Assembly: GCF_003340555.1 (NCBI RefSeq)
Contig: NZ_QPLJ01000001.1
Span: 434,001 to 498,000 of the forward strand
Direction of reading: 5' to 3'
Source of the DNA: Jannaschia formosa
Lineage (GTDB): Bacteria > Pseudomonadota > Alphaproteobacteria > Rhodobacterales > Rhodobacteraceae
DNA length: 64,000 bases
Numbering within the stretch: position 1 is the stretch's first letter; the number at the start of each line of letters is the position of its first letter. Below are positions 14,967 through 23,267 of the stretch, in pieces. The notes beneath the pieces were generated by a model. It was not told the DNA's origin. It did no database searches and worked only from the letters and a program-made list of their open reading frames with translations. Made by a program: the position numbers and the translations under genes.

Positions 14967-16265
14967 GTGCCTCTAGACCCTTCTTCGCCCGTCCCCCGCC
15001 GCATCGCGGTCGTCGGAGGCGGGATCAGCGGCATGGCCGCGGCCCATTCCCTCTCCCGCAGTCACGCCGTCACCCTGATCGAGGCCGAGCCACGGCTGGG
15101 CGGACATGCCCGCACGATCCTCGCCGGCAAGCGCGGCGATCAGCCGGTCGATACCGGCTTCATCGTCTTCAACAAGGTGAACTACCCGCGGCTCCTCGCC
15201 CTCTTCGAGGAGTTGGACGTGCCGATCGCCGACAGCGACATGTCCTTCGCCGCCTCGCTGGCCGGCGGCCGGGTCGAGTACTCCACGCAGACGCTCGACA
15301 CGATGTTCGCGCAGCGCCGCAACCTCGCCAATCCGCCCTTCCTGCGCATGGTCCGCGACATCCTGCGGTGGAACGGCCGCGCCGCGAACGAGGCGAACGA
15401 TACCACGCTGTCGCTGCGCCAGTTCCTCGACAGTCTCGGGCTCGGCCGCAGCTTCCGGGACTGGTATCTGGGCCCGATCTCGGGCGCGATCTGGTCGACG
15501 CCCTCGCAGAACGTGATGGAGTTCCCGGCCGCGGCGATGGTGCGGTTCTTCGCCAACCACCACCTGCTGGCCAATACCGGGCAGCACGACTGGTTCACCG
15601 TCGCGGGCGGCTCGACCGCCTATGTTTCCCGGCTCGAGGCGCGGCTGCGCCGGGTCGGCGTCGACATCCGGCTGGGCGCGGGGGTACGCGGCATCCGGCG
15701 CGGGCCGGGCGGACCGGAACTGGCGCTCCGCGGTGGCGCATGGGAGGAGTTCGACGAGATCGTGCTGGCCACCCATGCCGACGACAGCCTGCGGCTGCTG
15801 ACCGACCCGAGCCCGGCCGAGCGCGCGTTGCTGTCCCGCATCCGCTACCAGTCGAACCATGCCGTGACCCACAACCACGCAGCGCTGATGCCGCGCCGGC
15901 GCAAGTGCTGGGCCTCCTGGAACTACAACGAGCCCGCGGGCGCCCGCCCCGATCAGCTGGGGCTGACCTACTGGATGAACCGGCTGCAGCCGATTCCTCA
16001 GGACGACCCCCTCTTCGTGTCGCTGAACCCGCAGATGCCGATCCCCGAGGAGGCGATCTTCGACGAAATCACCTATCGCCACCCTCTCTACGACCTGGCG
16101 ATGATGGACGCGGTCGAGGGCGTGCGCCGGATGAACGGCACACGCGGGACATGGTTCTGCGGGGCCTGGATGCATAGCGGCTTCCACGAGGACGGCATCC
16201 GGTCCGCCTTCGACGTGGTCGACGCGATGGAGCGGCGCGACGCGCTGGGCGTCGCCGCCGCATGA
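14967..16265 (+). CDS. FAD-dependent oxidoreductase, RSP1091/UfaD-like
   Basis: A 432-residue flavoprotein. The FAD-binding dinucleotide motif is near the start (RIAVVGGGISGMAAAHSL, then LIEAEPRLGGHARTI), and the C terminus carries the second FAD-contact region (CGAWMHSGFHEDGIRSA). It belongs to the amine oxidase/desaturase-like group. In Cereibacter sphaeroides the same operon position holds RSP1091, reported to act in furan fatty acid formation (UfaD); that link is from literature memory, not from this sequence. The start is GTG at 14967, directly after the RpoE promoter. The next gene overlaps by ATGA. Confidence 0.88.
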   Translation: MPLDPSSPVPRRIAVVGGGISGMAAAHSLSRSHAVTLIEAEPRLGGHARTILAGKRGDQPVDTGFIVFNKVNYPRLLALFEELDVPIADSDMSFAASLAGGRVEYSTQTLDTMFAQRRNLANPPFLRMVRDILRWNGRAANEANDTTLSLRQFLDSLGLGRSFRDWYLGPISGAIWSTPSQNVMEFPAAAMVRFFANHHLLANTGQHDWFTVAGGSTAYVSRLEARLRRVGVDIRLGAGVRGIRRGPGGPELALRGGAWEEFDEIVLATHADDSLRLLTDPSPAERALLSRIRYQSNHAVTHNHAALMPRRRKCWASWNYNEPAGARPDQLGLTYWMNRLQPIPQDDPLFVSLNPQMPIPEEAIFDEITYRHPLYDLAMMDAVEGVRRMNGTRGTWFCGAWMHSGFHEDGIRSAFDVVDAMERRDALGVAAA

Positions 16266-17023
16266 CCGCGCCGCAGCACATCCCGGCCCGGACCTATCAC
16301 GGGCGCGACGGGGAAGGCGTCCGGAACGCCTTCCGCTACGGGATCGACTACGTCCTGGTCGAGCCCGAGGCGGACGTCCCCTTCCCCCGGCTCTTCGCGC
16401 GGAATGCAGGGGGTCTCGTGGGCCTGCGCGACGCCGATCACGGCGGACCGCCGGGCGCGGGGCGCGGCGCGGCCTGGGTCCGGGAGGTGCTGCGCGACCA
16501 TGGTATCGGCTGCGCCGACGGACGGGTGCTGCTGCTGGCGCAGCCGCGCGTGCTGGGCCATGTCTTCAACCCCGTCAGCTTCTGGCTCTGCCACGACCGG
16601 GAGGACGCGCTGCGGATCGTGATCGCGGAGGTCTCGAACACCTTCGGCGACCGCCATTCCTATCTCTGCCACGCGCCCGACTTCGCGCCGATCCGCCGCG
16701 ACATGACGCTGGAGGCCGCGAAGATCTTCCACGTCTCGCCGTTCCAGCCGGTCGAGGGGAACTACCGCTTCCGCTTCGACATCGCCGAGGACCGGATCGG
16801 GATCTGGATCGAGTATCTGCACGAGGGCGGCCGCCTCATCGCGACGCTGACGGGCCCGCGCAAGCCGCTGACCTCCCGCGCGCTGCTCGGTGCGGCGCTG
16901 CGGCGGCCCTTCGGCTCTCGGCGGGTTCTGGGGCTGATCCACTGGCAGGCGCTGAAGCTCTGGTGGAAGGGCGCGACCTACCGCCCCCGCCCCGCGCCGC
17001 CGCGAAGCGAGGTCAGCCGGTGA
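16262..17023 (+). CDS. DUF1365 family protein
   Basis: A 253-residue protein of the DUF1365 family, recognised from AEVSNTFGDRHSYL, the AAKIFHVSPFQPVEGNYRFRF region and a C-terminal LIHWQALKLWWKGA segment. Members of this family are almost always found beside the FAD-dependent oxidoreductase encoded just upstream, which it overlaps by ATGA. Its biochemical activity is not established; in the related operon it is RSP1090. Two or three conserved His/Asp residues suggest a metal or lipid-related role, which is inference only. Confidence 0.88.
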   Translation: MTAPQHIPARTYHGRDGEGVRNAFRYGIDYVLVEPEADVPFPRLFARNAGGLVGLRDADHGGPPGAGRGAAWVREVLRDHGIGCADGRVLLLAQPRVLGHVFNPVSFWLCHDREDALRIVIAEVSNTFGDRHSYLCHAPDFAPIRRDMTLEAAKIFHVSPFQPVEGNYRFRFDIAEDRIGIWIEYLHEGGRLIATLTGPRKPLTSRALLGAALRRPFGSRRVLGLIHWQALKLWWKGATYRPRPAPPRSEVSR

Positions 17024-17077
17024 GGGACCAGTCTCTTGCAAGAGCCCGGCAATTCCCTTCGACGGAAACGGCGCTCC

Positions 17078-18319
17078 GTGGCTGACCCTGCGACCGGACT
17101 CGCACGGCATGCGGGGTTCGCCGCCGTGCTCGCCGCCGCGGGCCTGCCGATCTATATCCACGCGCCCAAGTTCTACGTCGACAGCCATGGCGTGACACTG
17201 GCGCAGCTATCGGTCGCGCTGTTCCTGCTGCGCCTCGTCGACGTGGTGCAGGACCCGCTGCTTGGCCGCCTCTCGGCCGTCACCCGCAGGCGACGGGCCG
17301 CGATGTGCTGGGGCGCGGGGGCGCTGATGGCCGTGTCGATGGTCGGGCTCTTCGCCGTGCCTCCGCCGCTGCCGCCGGTCTGGTGGTTCGCGCTGACGCT
17401 GGCGGGGCTGTTCTCGGGCTTCAGCTTCCTGACGATCTGCTTCTACGCGCAGGGCGTCGCCAAGGCCACCGCGATGGGCGACGGGCATGTCCGCCTCGCC
17501 GCCTGGCGCGAGACCGGCGCCTTGTCGGGGGTCTGCCTTGCCGCCGCCCTGCCCGCGATCCTGGCCGGGACGGGCGCGCCCTTCGCGCTCTATGCCGGGC
17601 TGTTCGTCCTCGGCACGGGCGCGGCGCTCTGGGCGATGGGGCCGGAATGGACCGCGCGGGGCGAGGCGCCGGCGGGGGGCCTGCGCGAGGTGCTGTCGGA
17701 CGGGCCCGCGCGCCGCCTGCTGCTGGTCGCGCTGGCGAACGCCACGCCGGTGGCGGTGACATCGACCCTGTTCCTGTTCTTCGTCGAGGACCGGCTGGAG
17801 GCCCCCTCCGCTGCCGGGCCGCTTCTGCTGCTCTTCTTCCTGTCCGCGGCCGCCGCGGCCCCCCTCTGGGGCCGGGCCGCGCGGCGCTGGGGGGCGCGGC
17901 GGGCGCTGATGGCGGCGATGGTGCTGGCCATCGCAGTCTTCGCCTGGGCGCTGACTCTGGGCGCGGGCGACGTCGCCGCCTTCGCCGCGATCTGCGTCGC
18001 CTCGGGGGCCGCGGTCGGCGCCGACCTGACGCTGCTGCCCGCGATCTTCGCCCGGCGGCTGGAGGCGATCTCGCCCGGGGCCGCCGACGGGTTCGGGCTC
18101 TGGTCCTTCGTCAACAAGGCGACGCTGGCCGTGGCCGCCATCGCGCTGTTCCCGGTGCTGGATGCCGCGGGCTTCGTTCCGGGCGCAGCGAACGGCGCCG
18201 GCGCCCTGGACACCCTGACCCTGCTCTATGCGGGCCTGCCCCTGGGGCTGAAGGCGCTCGCGCTGGCCTTGCTGGCCACGGCGGGCCGCGAGATCGACGA
18301 GGAGAGAGCGTATGCGTGA
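17078..18319 (+). CDS. MFS transporter of the RpoE operon
   Basis: A membrane protein of about 413 residues with twelve probable helices and an overall resemblance to MFS/GPH-type carriers (ADLTLLPAIFARR in the second half resembles the melibiose-carrier family region). I prefer the GTG at 17078 (then ADPATGLARHAGFAAV); an upstream TTG at 17036 adds 14 basic residues. It is third in the RpoE-driven operon, overlaps the next gene by 8 bases, and corresponds in position to RSP1089 of Cereibacter sphaeroides. Substrate unknown. Confidence 0.82.
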   Translation: MADPATGLARHAGFAAVLAAAGLPIYIHAPKFYVDSHGVTLAQLSVALFLLRLVDVVQDPLLGRLSAVTRRRRAAMCWGAGALMAVSMVGLFAVPPPLPPVWWFALTLAGLFSGFSFLTICFYAQGVAKATAMGDGHVRLAAWRETGALSGVCLAAALPAILAGTGAPFALYAGLFVLGTGAALWAMGPEWTARGEAPAGGLREVLSDGPARRLLLVALANATPVAVTSTLFLFFVEDRLEAPSAAGPLLLLFFLSAAAAAPLWGRAARRWGARRALMAAMVLAIAVFAWALTLGAGDVAAFAAICVASGAAVGADLTLLPAIFARRLEAISPGAADGFGLWSFVNKATLAVAAIALFPVLDAAGFVPGAANGAGALDTLTLLYAGLPLGLKALALALLATAGREIDEERAYA

Positions 18320-19049
18320 CTGGCGCGGAAAGCGATACTGGCTGGTGGGCGCCTCGGAGGGGCTGGGCGCGGCGCTGGCGCGCCAGCTTTCGGCGGCGGG
18401 CTGCGAGTTGGTGTTGAGCGCCCGCTCGGCCGACCGGCTGCAGGCCCTGGCCGACGAGCTGCCGGGGCCCGTATCGGTCGTGCCGGTCGACGTCGCCTCG
18501 AGCGAGAGCGTGGCGGAGGCCGCGCGGCAGGCCGGCGAGATCGACGGGCTCGTCTACCTCGCCGGCGTCTACTGGCCGCAGAGGGCGCAGGACTGGAACG
18601 CCGAACAGGTCGAGGCGATGTGCGACATCAACTTCACCGGCTGCGCCCGGGTCGTGGGCGCGGTAATCGGCGACATGGTGGCGCGCGACCGGGGGCATGT
18701 CGTGCTGACCGGATCGCTCTCGGGCTTCCGGGGCCTACCGGGGGCGACGGGCTACGGCGCCTCGAAGGCCGGAGTGATGTGGCTGGCCGAAGGCATGCAT
18801 GCCGACCTGCGCCATACCGGCGTCAAGGTGCAGATCGCCAATCCCGGCTTCATCGAGACCCGGCTGACCGCCAAGAACGACTTCGACATGCCCTTCCTGA
18901 TGACCGCGGAGGAGGCCGCGCGCCACATGTTCGAGCTGATGTGCTCCGAACGTTTCAAGCGCAGCTTCCCGACGCTCTTCTCCTGGCTCTTCCGGGGCGG
19001 TCAGATCCTGCCCGACCGGCTGTGGTACGGGCTCTTCGCGCGGAAGTGA
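18312..19049 (+). CDS. Short-chain dehydrogenase/reductase of the RpoE operon
   Basis: A 245-residue SDR oxidoreductase. The cofactor motif reads LVGASEGLGAALARQL (a TGxxxGxG variant starting VGASEGLG), and the catalytic Ser-Tyr-Lys set appears as LTGSLSGF and GYGASKAG (Tyr and Lys of YxxxK). The tail is long and hydrophobic (FPTLFSWLFRGGQILP), which may bring it to the membrane. It is the fourth gene of the operon, equivalent to RSP1088. In Cereibacter the operon continues with a cyclopropane fatty acid synthase-like gene, which is absent here. Confidence 0.88.
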   Translation: MRDWRGKRYWLVGASEGLGAALARQLSAAGCELVLSARSADRLQALADELPGPVSVVPVDVASSESVAEAARQAGEIDGLVYLAGVYWPQRAQDWNAEQVEAMCDINFTGCARVVGAVIGDMVARDRGHVVLTGSLSGFRGLPGATGYGASKAGVMWLAEGMHADLRHTGVKVQIANPGFIETRLTAKNDFDMPFLMTAEEAARHMFELMCSERFKRSFPTLFSWLFRGGQILPDRLWYGLFARK

Positions 19050-19070
19050 CGCGGGCCGCGCGGAACGGCG

Positions 19071-19100
19071 GCGCGCCCGCCGGGGGGCCGGCGGGCGCGC
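19071..19100. terminator. Strong bidirectional hairpin between convergent genes
   Basis: GCGCGCCCGCCGG (19071-19083) and CCGGCGGGCGCGC (19088-19100) form a perfect 13-bp stem with a GGGG loop. It sits between the RpoE operon and the convergent PilJ-domain gene. No T-run follows, as is common at high GC. Confidence 0.65.
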
Positions 19101-19143
19101 GATCGGTTCGGCCAGGGCACCGGAACCGGCGCCCCGACAGGGG

Positions 19144-20136
19144 TCAGAGCGTCTGGGTGCTCGCCTCGGCGTAGATGCGAGAGACCTCGTTCAGCATCGC
19201 GGTGAGGGTGTTCATCTCGTCGTAGACGACCTCCCGCTCGGCAGTCGACAGCGAGCCGGTCTGGCGCAGCAGGTCGATGGTCGGACGGATCTCGTTCCAG
19301 CGGGCCATCACGTCCTGCAGGCCGTTGCGGATCGCGTCGTTCGCCGGGGGCCGGACGCCGGCCTCGGGCATGCCGAAGGTCAGCGCCTGGAGCGACAGCT
19401 CGAAGAGGTCCATCGCCGAGGCGAGCTCGTCCTGGGCCGTCTCGGTATGGAGGCCCTCGGCGATCATGCAGGCCGACTTGGAGATGAGCTGCGGCATCAT
19501 CCGCTGACGCCCCATGATGTCGAGCCCGACCGCGTCGGTCGCCAGCAGGCGGGACGGGTCGGCATATTCGCCGATCAGGTCGCCGACCAGCGCCTGGGTC
19601 AGGCGCAGCATCTCGGGCGCCGACTGGGTCGTCGTCGCAATCTGCTCGACGGTCGCCGACTGGACGCGGTGATCGGCGATCGGCAGCACCTCCTGGCGGA
19701 CCGGCTTCCAGACCTCGTTCATCTCGCCGATGCGGCTCAGGACGCGGCGGTCGGTCTCGGGGGTCTTGATCGAGATGAACACGTCACCGTATTCGAGCGC
19801 GTTCATGATGCGGTCGATCTCGCCGATGGAGGCCGAGAGATAGCCCTTGGCGACCTTCCCGCCGATCCCGGCGGCGGCGTTGCAGGCCGAGGCGGGGATC
19901 CGCTGGGTCAGCATCCGCAGCTTGCCGGCGAAGTCGATGCGCTCGGGGCCGTTCTGCTTGATCTCGACCGGGACCTGGACGACCGTCGCCTCGGTCTTCG
20001 GGATCTTGTCGACCTTGGCCCAGCCGGACATGTCGATGGCAGAGCTCTGCGCCAGGACCGGCGAGGCGGCGGCGAGGGTGAGGGCCAGGGCGGACGCGGC
20101 GGTTAGCCTGGCCGTGTAGTTGAAGCGGGGGATCAC
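19144..20136 (-). CDS. Secreted protein with two PilJ-type domains
   Basis: A 330-residue protein with a signal peptide (residues 1-29, cut after SPVLA) and no later membrane helix, so it should be soluble in the periplasm. It holds two copies of the four-helix sensor domain seen at the N terminus of PilJ and NarX-like receptors: copy 1 starts DFAGKLRMLTQRIPASACN (residue 68) and copy 2 DIMGRQRMMPQLISKSAC (about 205). The R-M-x-x-Q core and the Cys in each copy are shared. The start is GTG, with a GAGAGGA site. It is the last gene of the kinase/GTPase block and follows the PstS-like/OmpA gene by 94 bases. Ligand unknown. Confidence 0.85.
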   Translation of the reverse strand: MIPRFNYTARLTAASALALTLAAASPVLAQSSAIDMSGWAKVDKIPKTEATVVQVPVEIKQNGPERIDFAGKLRMLTQRIPASACNAAAGIGGKVAKGYLSASIGEIDRIMNALEYGDVFISIKTPETDRRVLSRIGEMNEVWKPVRQEVLPIADHRVQSATVEQIATTTQSAPEMLRLTQALVGDLIGEYADPSRLLATDAVGLDIMGRQRMMPQLISKSACMIAEGLHTETAQDELASAMDLFELSLQALTFGMPEAGVRPPANDAIRNGLQDVMARWNEIRPTIDLLRQTGSLSTAEREVVYDEMNTLTAMLNEVSRIYAEASTQTL

Positions 20137-20229
20137 TTTGGTGTCCTCTCGTCTTGGAAGGGGTGGATTATCTCGAAAGCTGGCGGCGCGCGTGTCGCGA
20201 TGGACCTGCGCCGTCCGGAACGCGCGGGC

Positions 20230-21816
20230 TCAGCGCGCGGCTTGCATCCACACCTCCACGCGGCGGTTGATGGCCCGGCCACGGTCCTCGGCGTTGCACG
20301 CCGTCGGCGCCACTTCGCCGAAGCCGCGAGAGGTCAGCTCGATCCCCGCGAGACGGTCGCCCGCGCGCTGCTCGATCTCGGCCAGAACCTGCTGCGCCCG
20401 CGATTCGGACAGTTCGCGGTTGCTGTCGAAGGCGCCGACATCATCGGTGAAGCCGACCAGCATGACCCGCGAGCCTTCGGGGGCCTGCTCGAGATGGGTG
20501 ATCAGGCGGTCCATGTCGATCGTGCCGCGCTCGTCCAGCTTCGAGGAGCCGGTGCGGAAGCGGAAGGTCGTCGACAGGCGCTCATAGTCGATCATCGTGC
20601 CGAGCATCTCGCGCATCACGTTGCCTTCGTAGGCGTCGACATTGGGGTCGAGCAGAGAGCGGGCGCGGTCGCCGTCGAGCGGCTGCTCCTGGCTGGCCAC
20701 GCCGAGGTCGATGAAGCCGGCCTTGCGGATCAGCGCGTCGGCATCCGACGAGGTCACGAAGTCGAGGAACTCCTGCGTCTCGGAATCGACGTCCTGACGG
20801 TTGTAAAGATACAGGCGGCGCTGCAGCTCGTATTCCTCGGTGCGGGCCGAGAAGGCGTTGGGCGACATGGTCAGGCCGCAGGCGTTGACCAGGCTGATCG
20901 GCTTGGCGCCGCGCTGGAAGGCATAGCCGACGAAGCCGATGGCGCCCGGATCCTCGTTGACCATGGCGGCGGCTTCGTTGTTGTCGCGGGCGACGACGAT
21001 GTTGTCGGCGAACTGCCAGCGGTCGGTCTCGCCCAGAACGGCGCGGTAGAAGATGGCCGAGGTGCCCGTCTCTTCCTGGCGGCCGATGACGGTGATCGGC
21101 ATGTTGCGGCCGCCGACCTGGCTCCAGTTGGTGATCTGGCCGGAATAGATCTGGCCGACCTGCGCCATGGTCAGCTTGTCGATCCCGTTCTCGGGGTTCA
21201 CGATGACGACGATCGAGTCGACGGCGACGATGTGCTCCTGCTCGGGGTCGATCATGTTGCCGGCGCCGGCGTCGCGCAGGGCGCGGGCCTCGACGGGCTG
21301 GATCCGGCGCGCGGCCATGCCGATCGACGCGGTCTTCGAGAGCAGCGCGTCGAAGGCGTCGTCGGACACGCCGGAGGTCACGAGGTAGGAGCCGAGCGCG
21401 TCCCCGAAGCCCTGCTCGCCCACCAGCTCGGCCGTCAGGTTCGAGCCCTCCTTGAACGCGGCCATGTCGGCGTCGAGCACGCCGGCGAAGCCCTCCAGCA
21501 GCAGCGGCATCATGCCAATGCCGACGGTTTCGTCCCCGGCCATCACGACGTTCGCCTGAACGGCGGTCTCGAAGCTCGGGCAGGCCGCGCCCTCACAGCG
21601 CACCCGCTCGGCGGACAGGCGCAGTTCACCCAAGGCGGTGCGGATCACGTAGACGTTGTCCTCGAACCCGACGAACTCACCGACGATGTCGACGGTGCCG
21701 TCCGCGGAGATCAGGTTGACGTTCTCTGCTTGCGCCATGCCGGGCACGGCCAGGACGCCCGCGAGTGCGAGCCCGCGCAGAGCACTGGTGGTCGTGAGGG
21801 AGCGGATGCTCTTCAT
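20230..21816 (-). CDS. PstS-like binding protein fused to an OmpA C-terminal domain
   Basis: A 528-residue exported protein: signal peptide (1-30), a phosphate-ABC-type periplasmic binding fold (about 85-375, with VDSIVVIVNPENGID, QVGQIYSGQITNWSQVGG and EETGTSAIFYRAVLG, the segments that bind anion in PstS), then an OmpA/MotB-like peptidoglycan-binding domain (about 405-525, with LVGFTDDVGAFDSNRELSESRA and GFGEVAPTACN). A ligand-binding domain tied to the cell wall suggests a sensor or wall-anchored receptor rather than ABC transport; no transporter genes are nearby. AAGGAAG precedes the ATG. Confidence 0.9.
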   Translation of the reverse strand: MKSIRSLTTTSALRGLALAGVLAVPGMAQAENVNLISADGTVDIVGEFVGFEDNVYVIRTALGELRLSAERVRCEGAACPSFETAVQANVVMAGDETVGIGMMPLLLEGFAGVLDADMAAFKEGSNLTAELVGEQGFGDALGSYLVTSGVSDDAFDALLSKTASIGMAARRIQPVEARALRDAGAGNMIDPEQEHIVAVDSIVVIVNPENGIDKLTMAQVGQIYSGQITNWSQVGGRNMPITVIGRQEETGTSAIFYRAVLGETDRWQFADNIVVARDNNEAAAMVNEDPGAIGFVGYAFQRGAKPISLVNACGLTMSPNAFSARTEEYELQRRLYLYNRQDVDSETQEFLDFVTSSDADALIRKAGFIDLGVASQEQPLDGDRARSLLDPNVDAYEGNVMREMLGTMIDYERLSTTFRFRTGSSKLDERGTIDMDRLITHLEQAPEGSRVMLVGFTDDVGAFDSNRELSESRAQQVLAEIEQRAGDRLAGIELTSRGFGEVAPTACNAEDRGRAINRRVEVWMQAAR

Positions 21817-22023
21817 TTCTAACTTCCTTTGCGTGTTACTCAGGTCCGCTTCTGAGGGACCAGGCTCCGGCGCCGGGGGACGACGCTATGGAGCGGACGC
21901 TGCCGTCGGAACGCGGTGGAGCTAGGGCGCGAAAGGATAGAATTCGCGGCAATTGTCGTGCAGTCGGGGGGGTGTTGCCGCTTCGGCGCCGCATTCGGCC
22001 GAACCGGTTTCGATCCAAGCCTT

Positions 22024-22037
22024 TGATAACGCTATCA
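22024..22037. repeat. Small palindrome at the end of the signalling sub-operon
   Basis: TGATA (22024-22028) and TATCA (22033-22037) form a perfect inverted repeat around ACGC, overlapping the stop codon of the 264-residue unknown gene. It marks the start of the only gap above 200 bases (to 21816) inside the block. The rest of that gap shows no gene. Confidence 0.3.
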
Positions 22038-22829
22038 GTCGTTGATCGAGCCCTGGAACGCGGCGACCAAAGGCGCCACGTCTGCTGCGTCGAAGGCCAT
22101 CGCGAGGACGGTGCCGTCGGCCCAGAGAGCCCGTCCGAAGGCCGGCCCCGCAGGGGTGCCGGACTGCTGCGCCCAGAGCTGCAGCGCAGGTTCGTCGTCG
22201 GATCCCGCGCCGTCGAGCAGCTGAGCCAGTGTCGCCGCCAGTTCCTCGGCGCCCCCGGAGGTCACCTCCCCGGATGGCGAGCGGGTCATCGAGGCCCGAA
22301 GGCGGCCTTCCGACGCGGCAAGGAAGTCCCGGGCTCCGCCGCCGCCATCCCCGGCGGGCGCTGGCGGGACGGCGGCCGTCACGGGCCCCGCATCGGGCGG
22401 CAGCATCCCGATGAGGCGCAGCGCCGAGACGCCGCGCATGGCGTTCTCCTCGCCGCGCCGCTCCGAGACGACGACCGTCCCCGAGGCGCCCCGCGCGAAG
22501 CGGACGAGCAGGTCGAGCGCCGCGTGCAGCCCGTCTTCCTCCTCCGGCTCCAGCTCTCGGCCGGCGACCTCCTCAGGCGAGAGATCGTCCGAGGCCGCGG
22601 TGACCGCGCGCAGCCGGCGGGCGGCGGCGGACAGCGTCAGCGTCTCGCCCGCCTCGGAGGCGAAGGTCAGCTCGGCGGGAAGGATCGTCTCGTCGACCGC
22701 GGTCAGCACGGCGCGAGCGACGCCGCCCGCCCCTTCCTCCGCGCGGGCGAGCACGCGGGCATCGCCCACCATCCGGTCGGGCTGGTGCAGCTTGGCGACC
22801 CTGGCGTCGAACTCCTCCGAATCGTTCAT
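22035..22829 (-). CDS. Unknown protein of the kinase/GTPase block
   Basis: A 264-residue acidic, soluble protein with no signal peptide or helix. The start at 22829 overlaps the stop of the upstream gene (ATGA). The sequence is Ala/Gly/Glu-rich with a low-complexity middle (PPAPAGDGGGGARDF) between two ordered-looking regions. The C-terminal part (LQLWAQQSGTPAG, ALWADGTVLAMAFDAADV) would suit a small alpha/beta regulatory fold but I recognise no family. Its place after three GTPases and a Roadblock-like gene suggests a cytoplasmic partner of these. Confidence 0.7.
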   Translation of the reverse strand: MNDSEEFDARVAKLHQPDRMVGDARVLARAEEGAGGVARAVLTAVDETILPAELTFASEAGETLTLSAAARRLRAVTAASDDLSPEEVAGRELEPEEEDGLHAALDLLVRFARGASGTVVVSERRGEENAMRGVSALRLIGMLPPDAGPVTAAVPPAPAGDGGGGARDFLAASEGRLRASMTRSPSGEVTSGGAEELAATLAQLLDGAGSDDEPALQLWAQQSGTPAGPAFGRALWADGTVLAMAFDAADVAPLVAAFQGSIND

Positions 22830-23182
22830 CCGGCCGCACCGGCCAGGGCGTTCAGGCAAGCCCGGGCGTCTGCGGCGAAGGCGCCAAGGTCGACCTCGGG
22901 CGCGCAGAGACAGCAGAGCACGTCCGTCGGCGCGTCGGGCACGCGCAGGAAGACGGCGACCTCGTCGACGGTGACCGAGACGGCGAGGTCGGTGTCGGGT
23001 GCGCTCCGGTCCATCACCGACAGCAGCTCCCCGCCGCGCAGCGCCAGCTCCTGCTGCGCCTCGCGATGCATTGTCGCGCGGCTTTCCACCAGCAGGACCA
23101 TAGAGGTGGCCAGATCGGCAAAGAGAGCCGCGCGGCAGGCCGCGTGGCTCTCGGTCAAAACCTTGAGGGCATCCGCGCTCAT
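22826..23182 (-). CDS. Small Roadblock/LC7-like protein (probable)
   Basis: A 118-residue cytosolic protein. The pattern of a helix, two strands with MVLLVESRATMHREAQQ, a helix (ELALRGGELLSVM), then strands and a final helix (VDLGAFAADARACLNAL) resembles Roadblock/LC7 domains such as MglB, which regulate small GTPases. The match is by overall layout and end motif, not by any invariant residue. The ATG at 23182 is preferred to an upstream in-frame start at 23215. It lies right after the GTPase genes and overlaps the next gene (ATGA), which fits a GTPase-regulator role. Confidence 0.6.
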   Translation of the reverse strand: MSADALKVLTESHAACRAALFADLATSMVLLVESRATMHREAQQELALRGGELLSVMDRSAPDTDLAVSVTVDEVAVFLRVPDAPTDVLCCLCAPEVDLGAFAADARACLNALAGAAG

Positions 23183-23267
23183 GAAGATCCCTACCCTGTC
23201 CACACCTTGGCGCACAACGGTCTAGCCGATGCCGCCTGAGAGGGGAAGACAGGGCTGCGCGCGGGGC

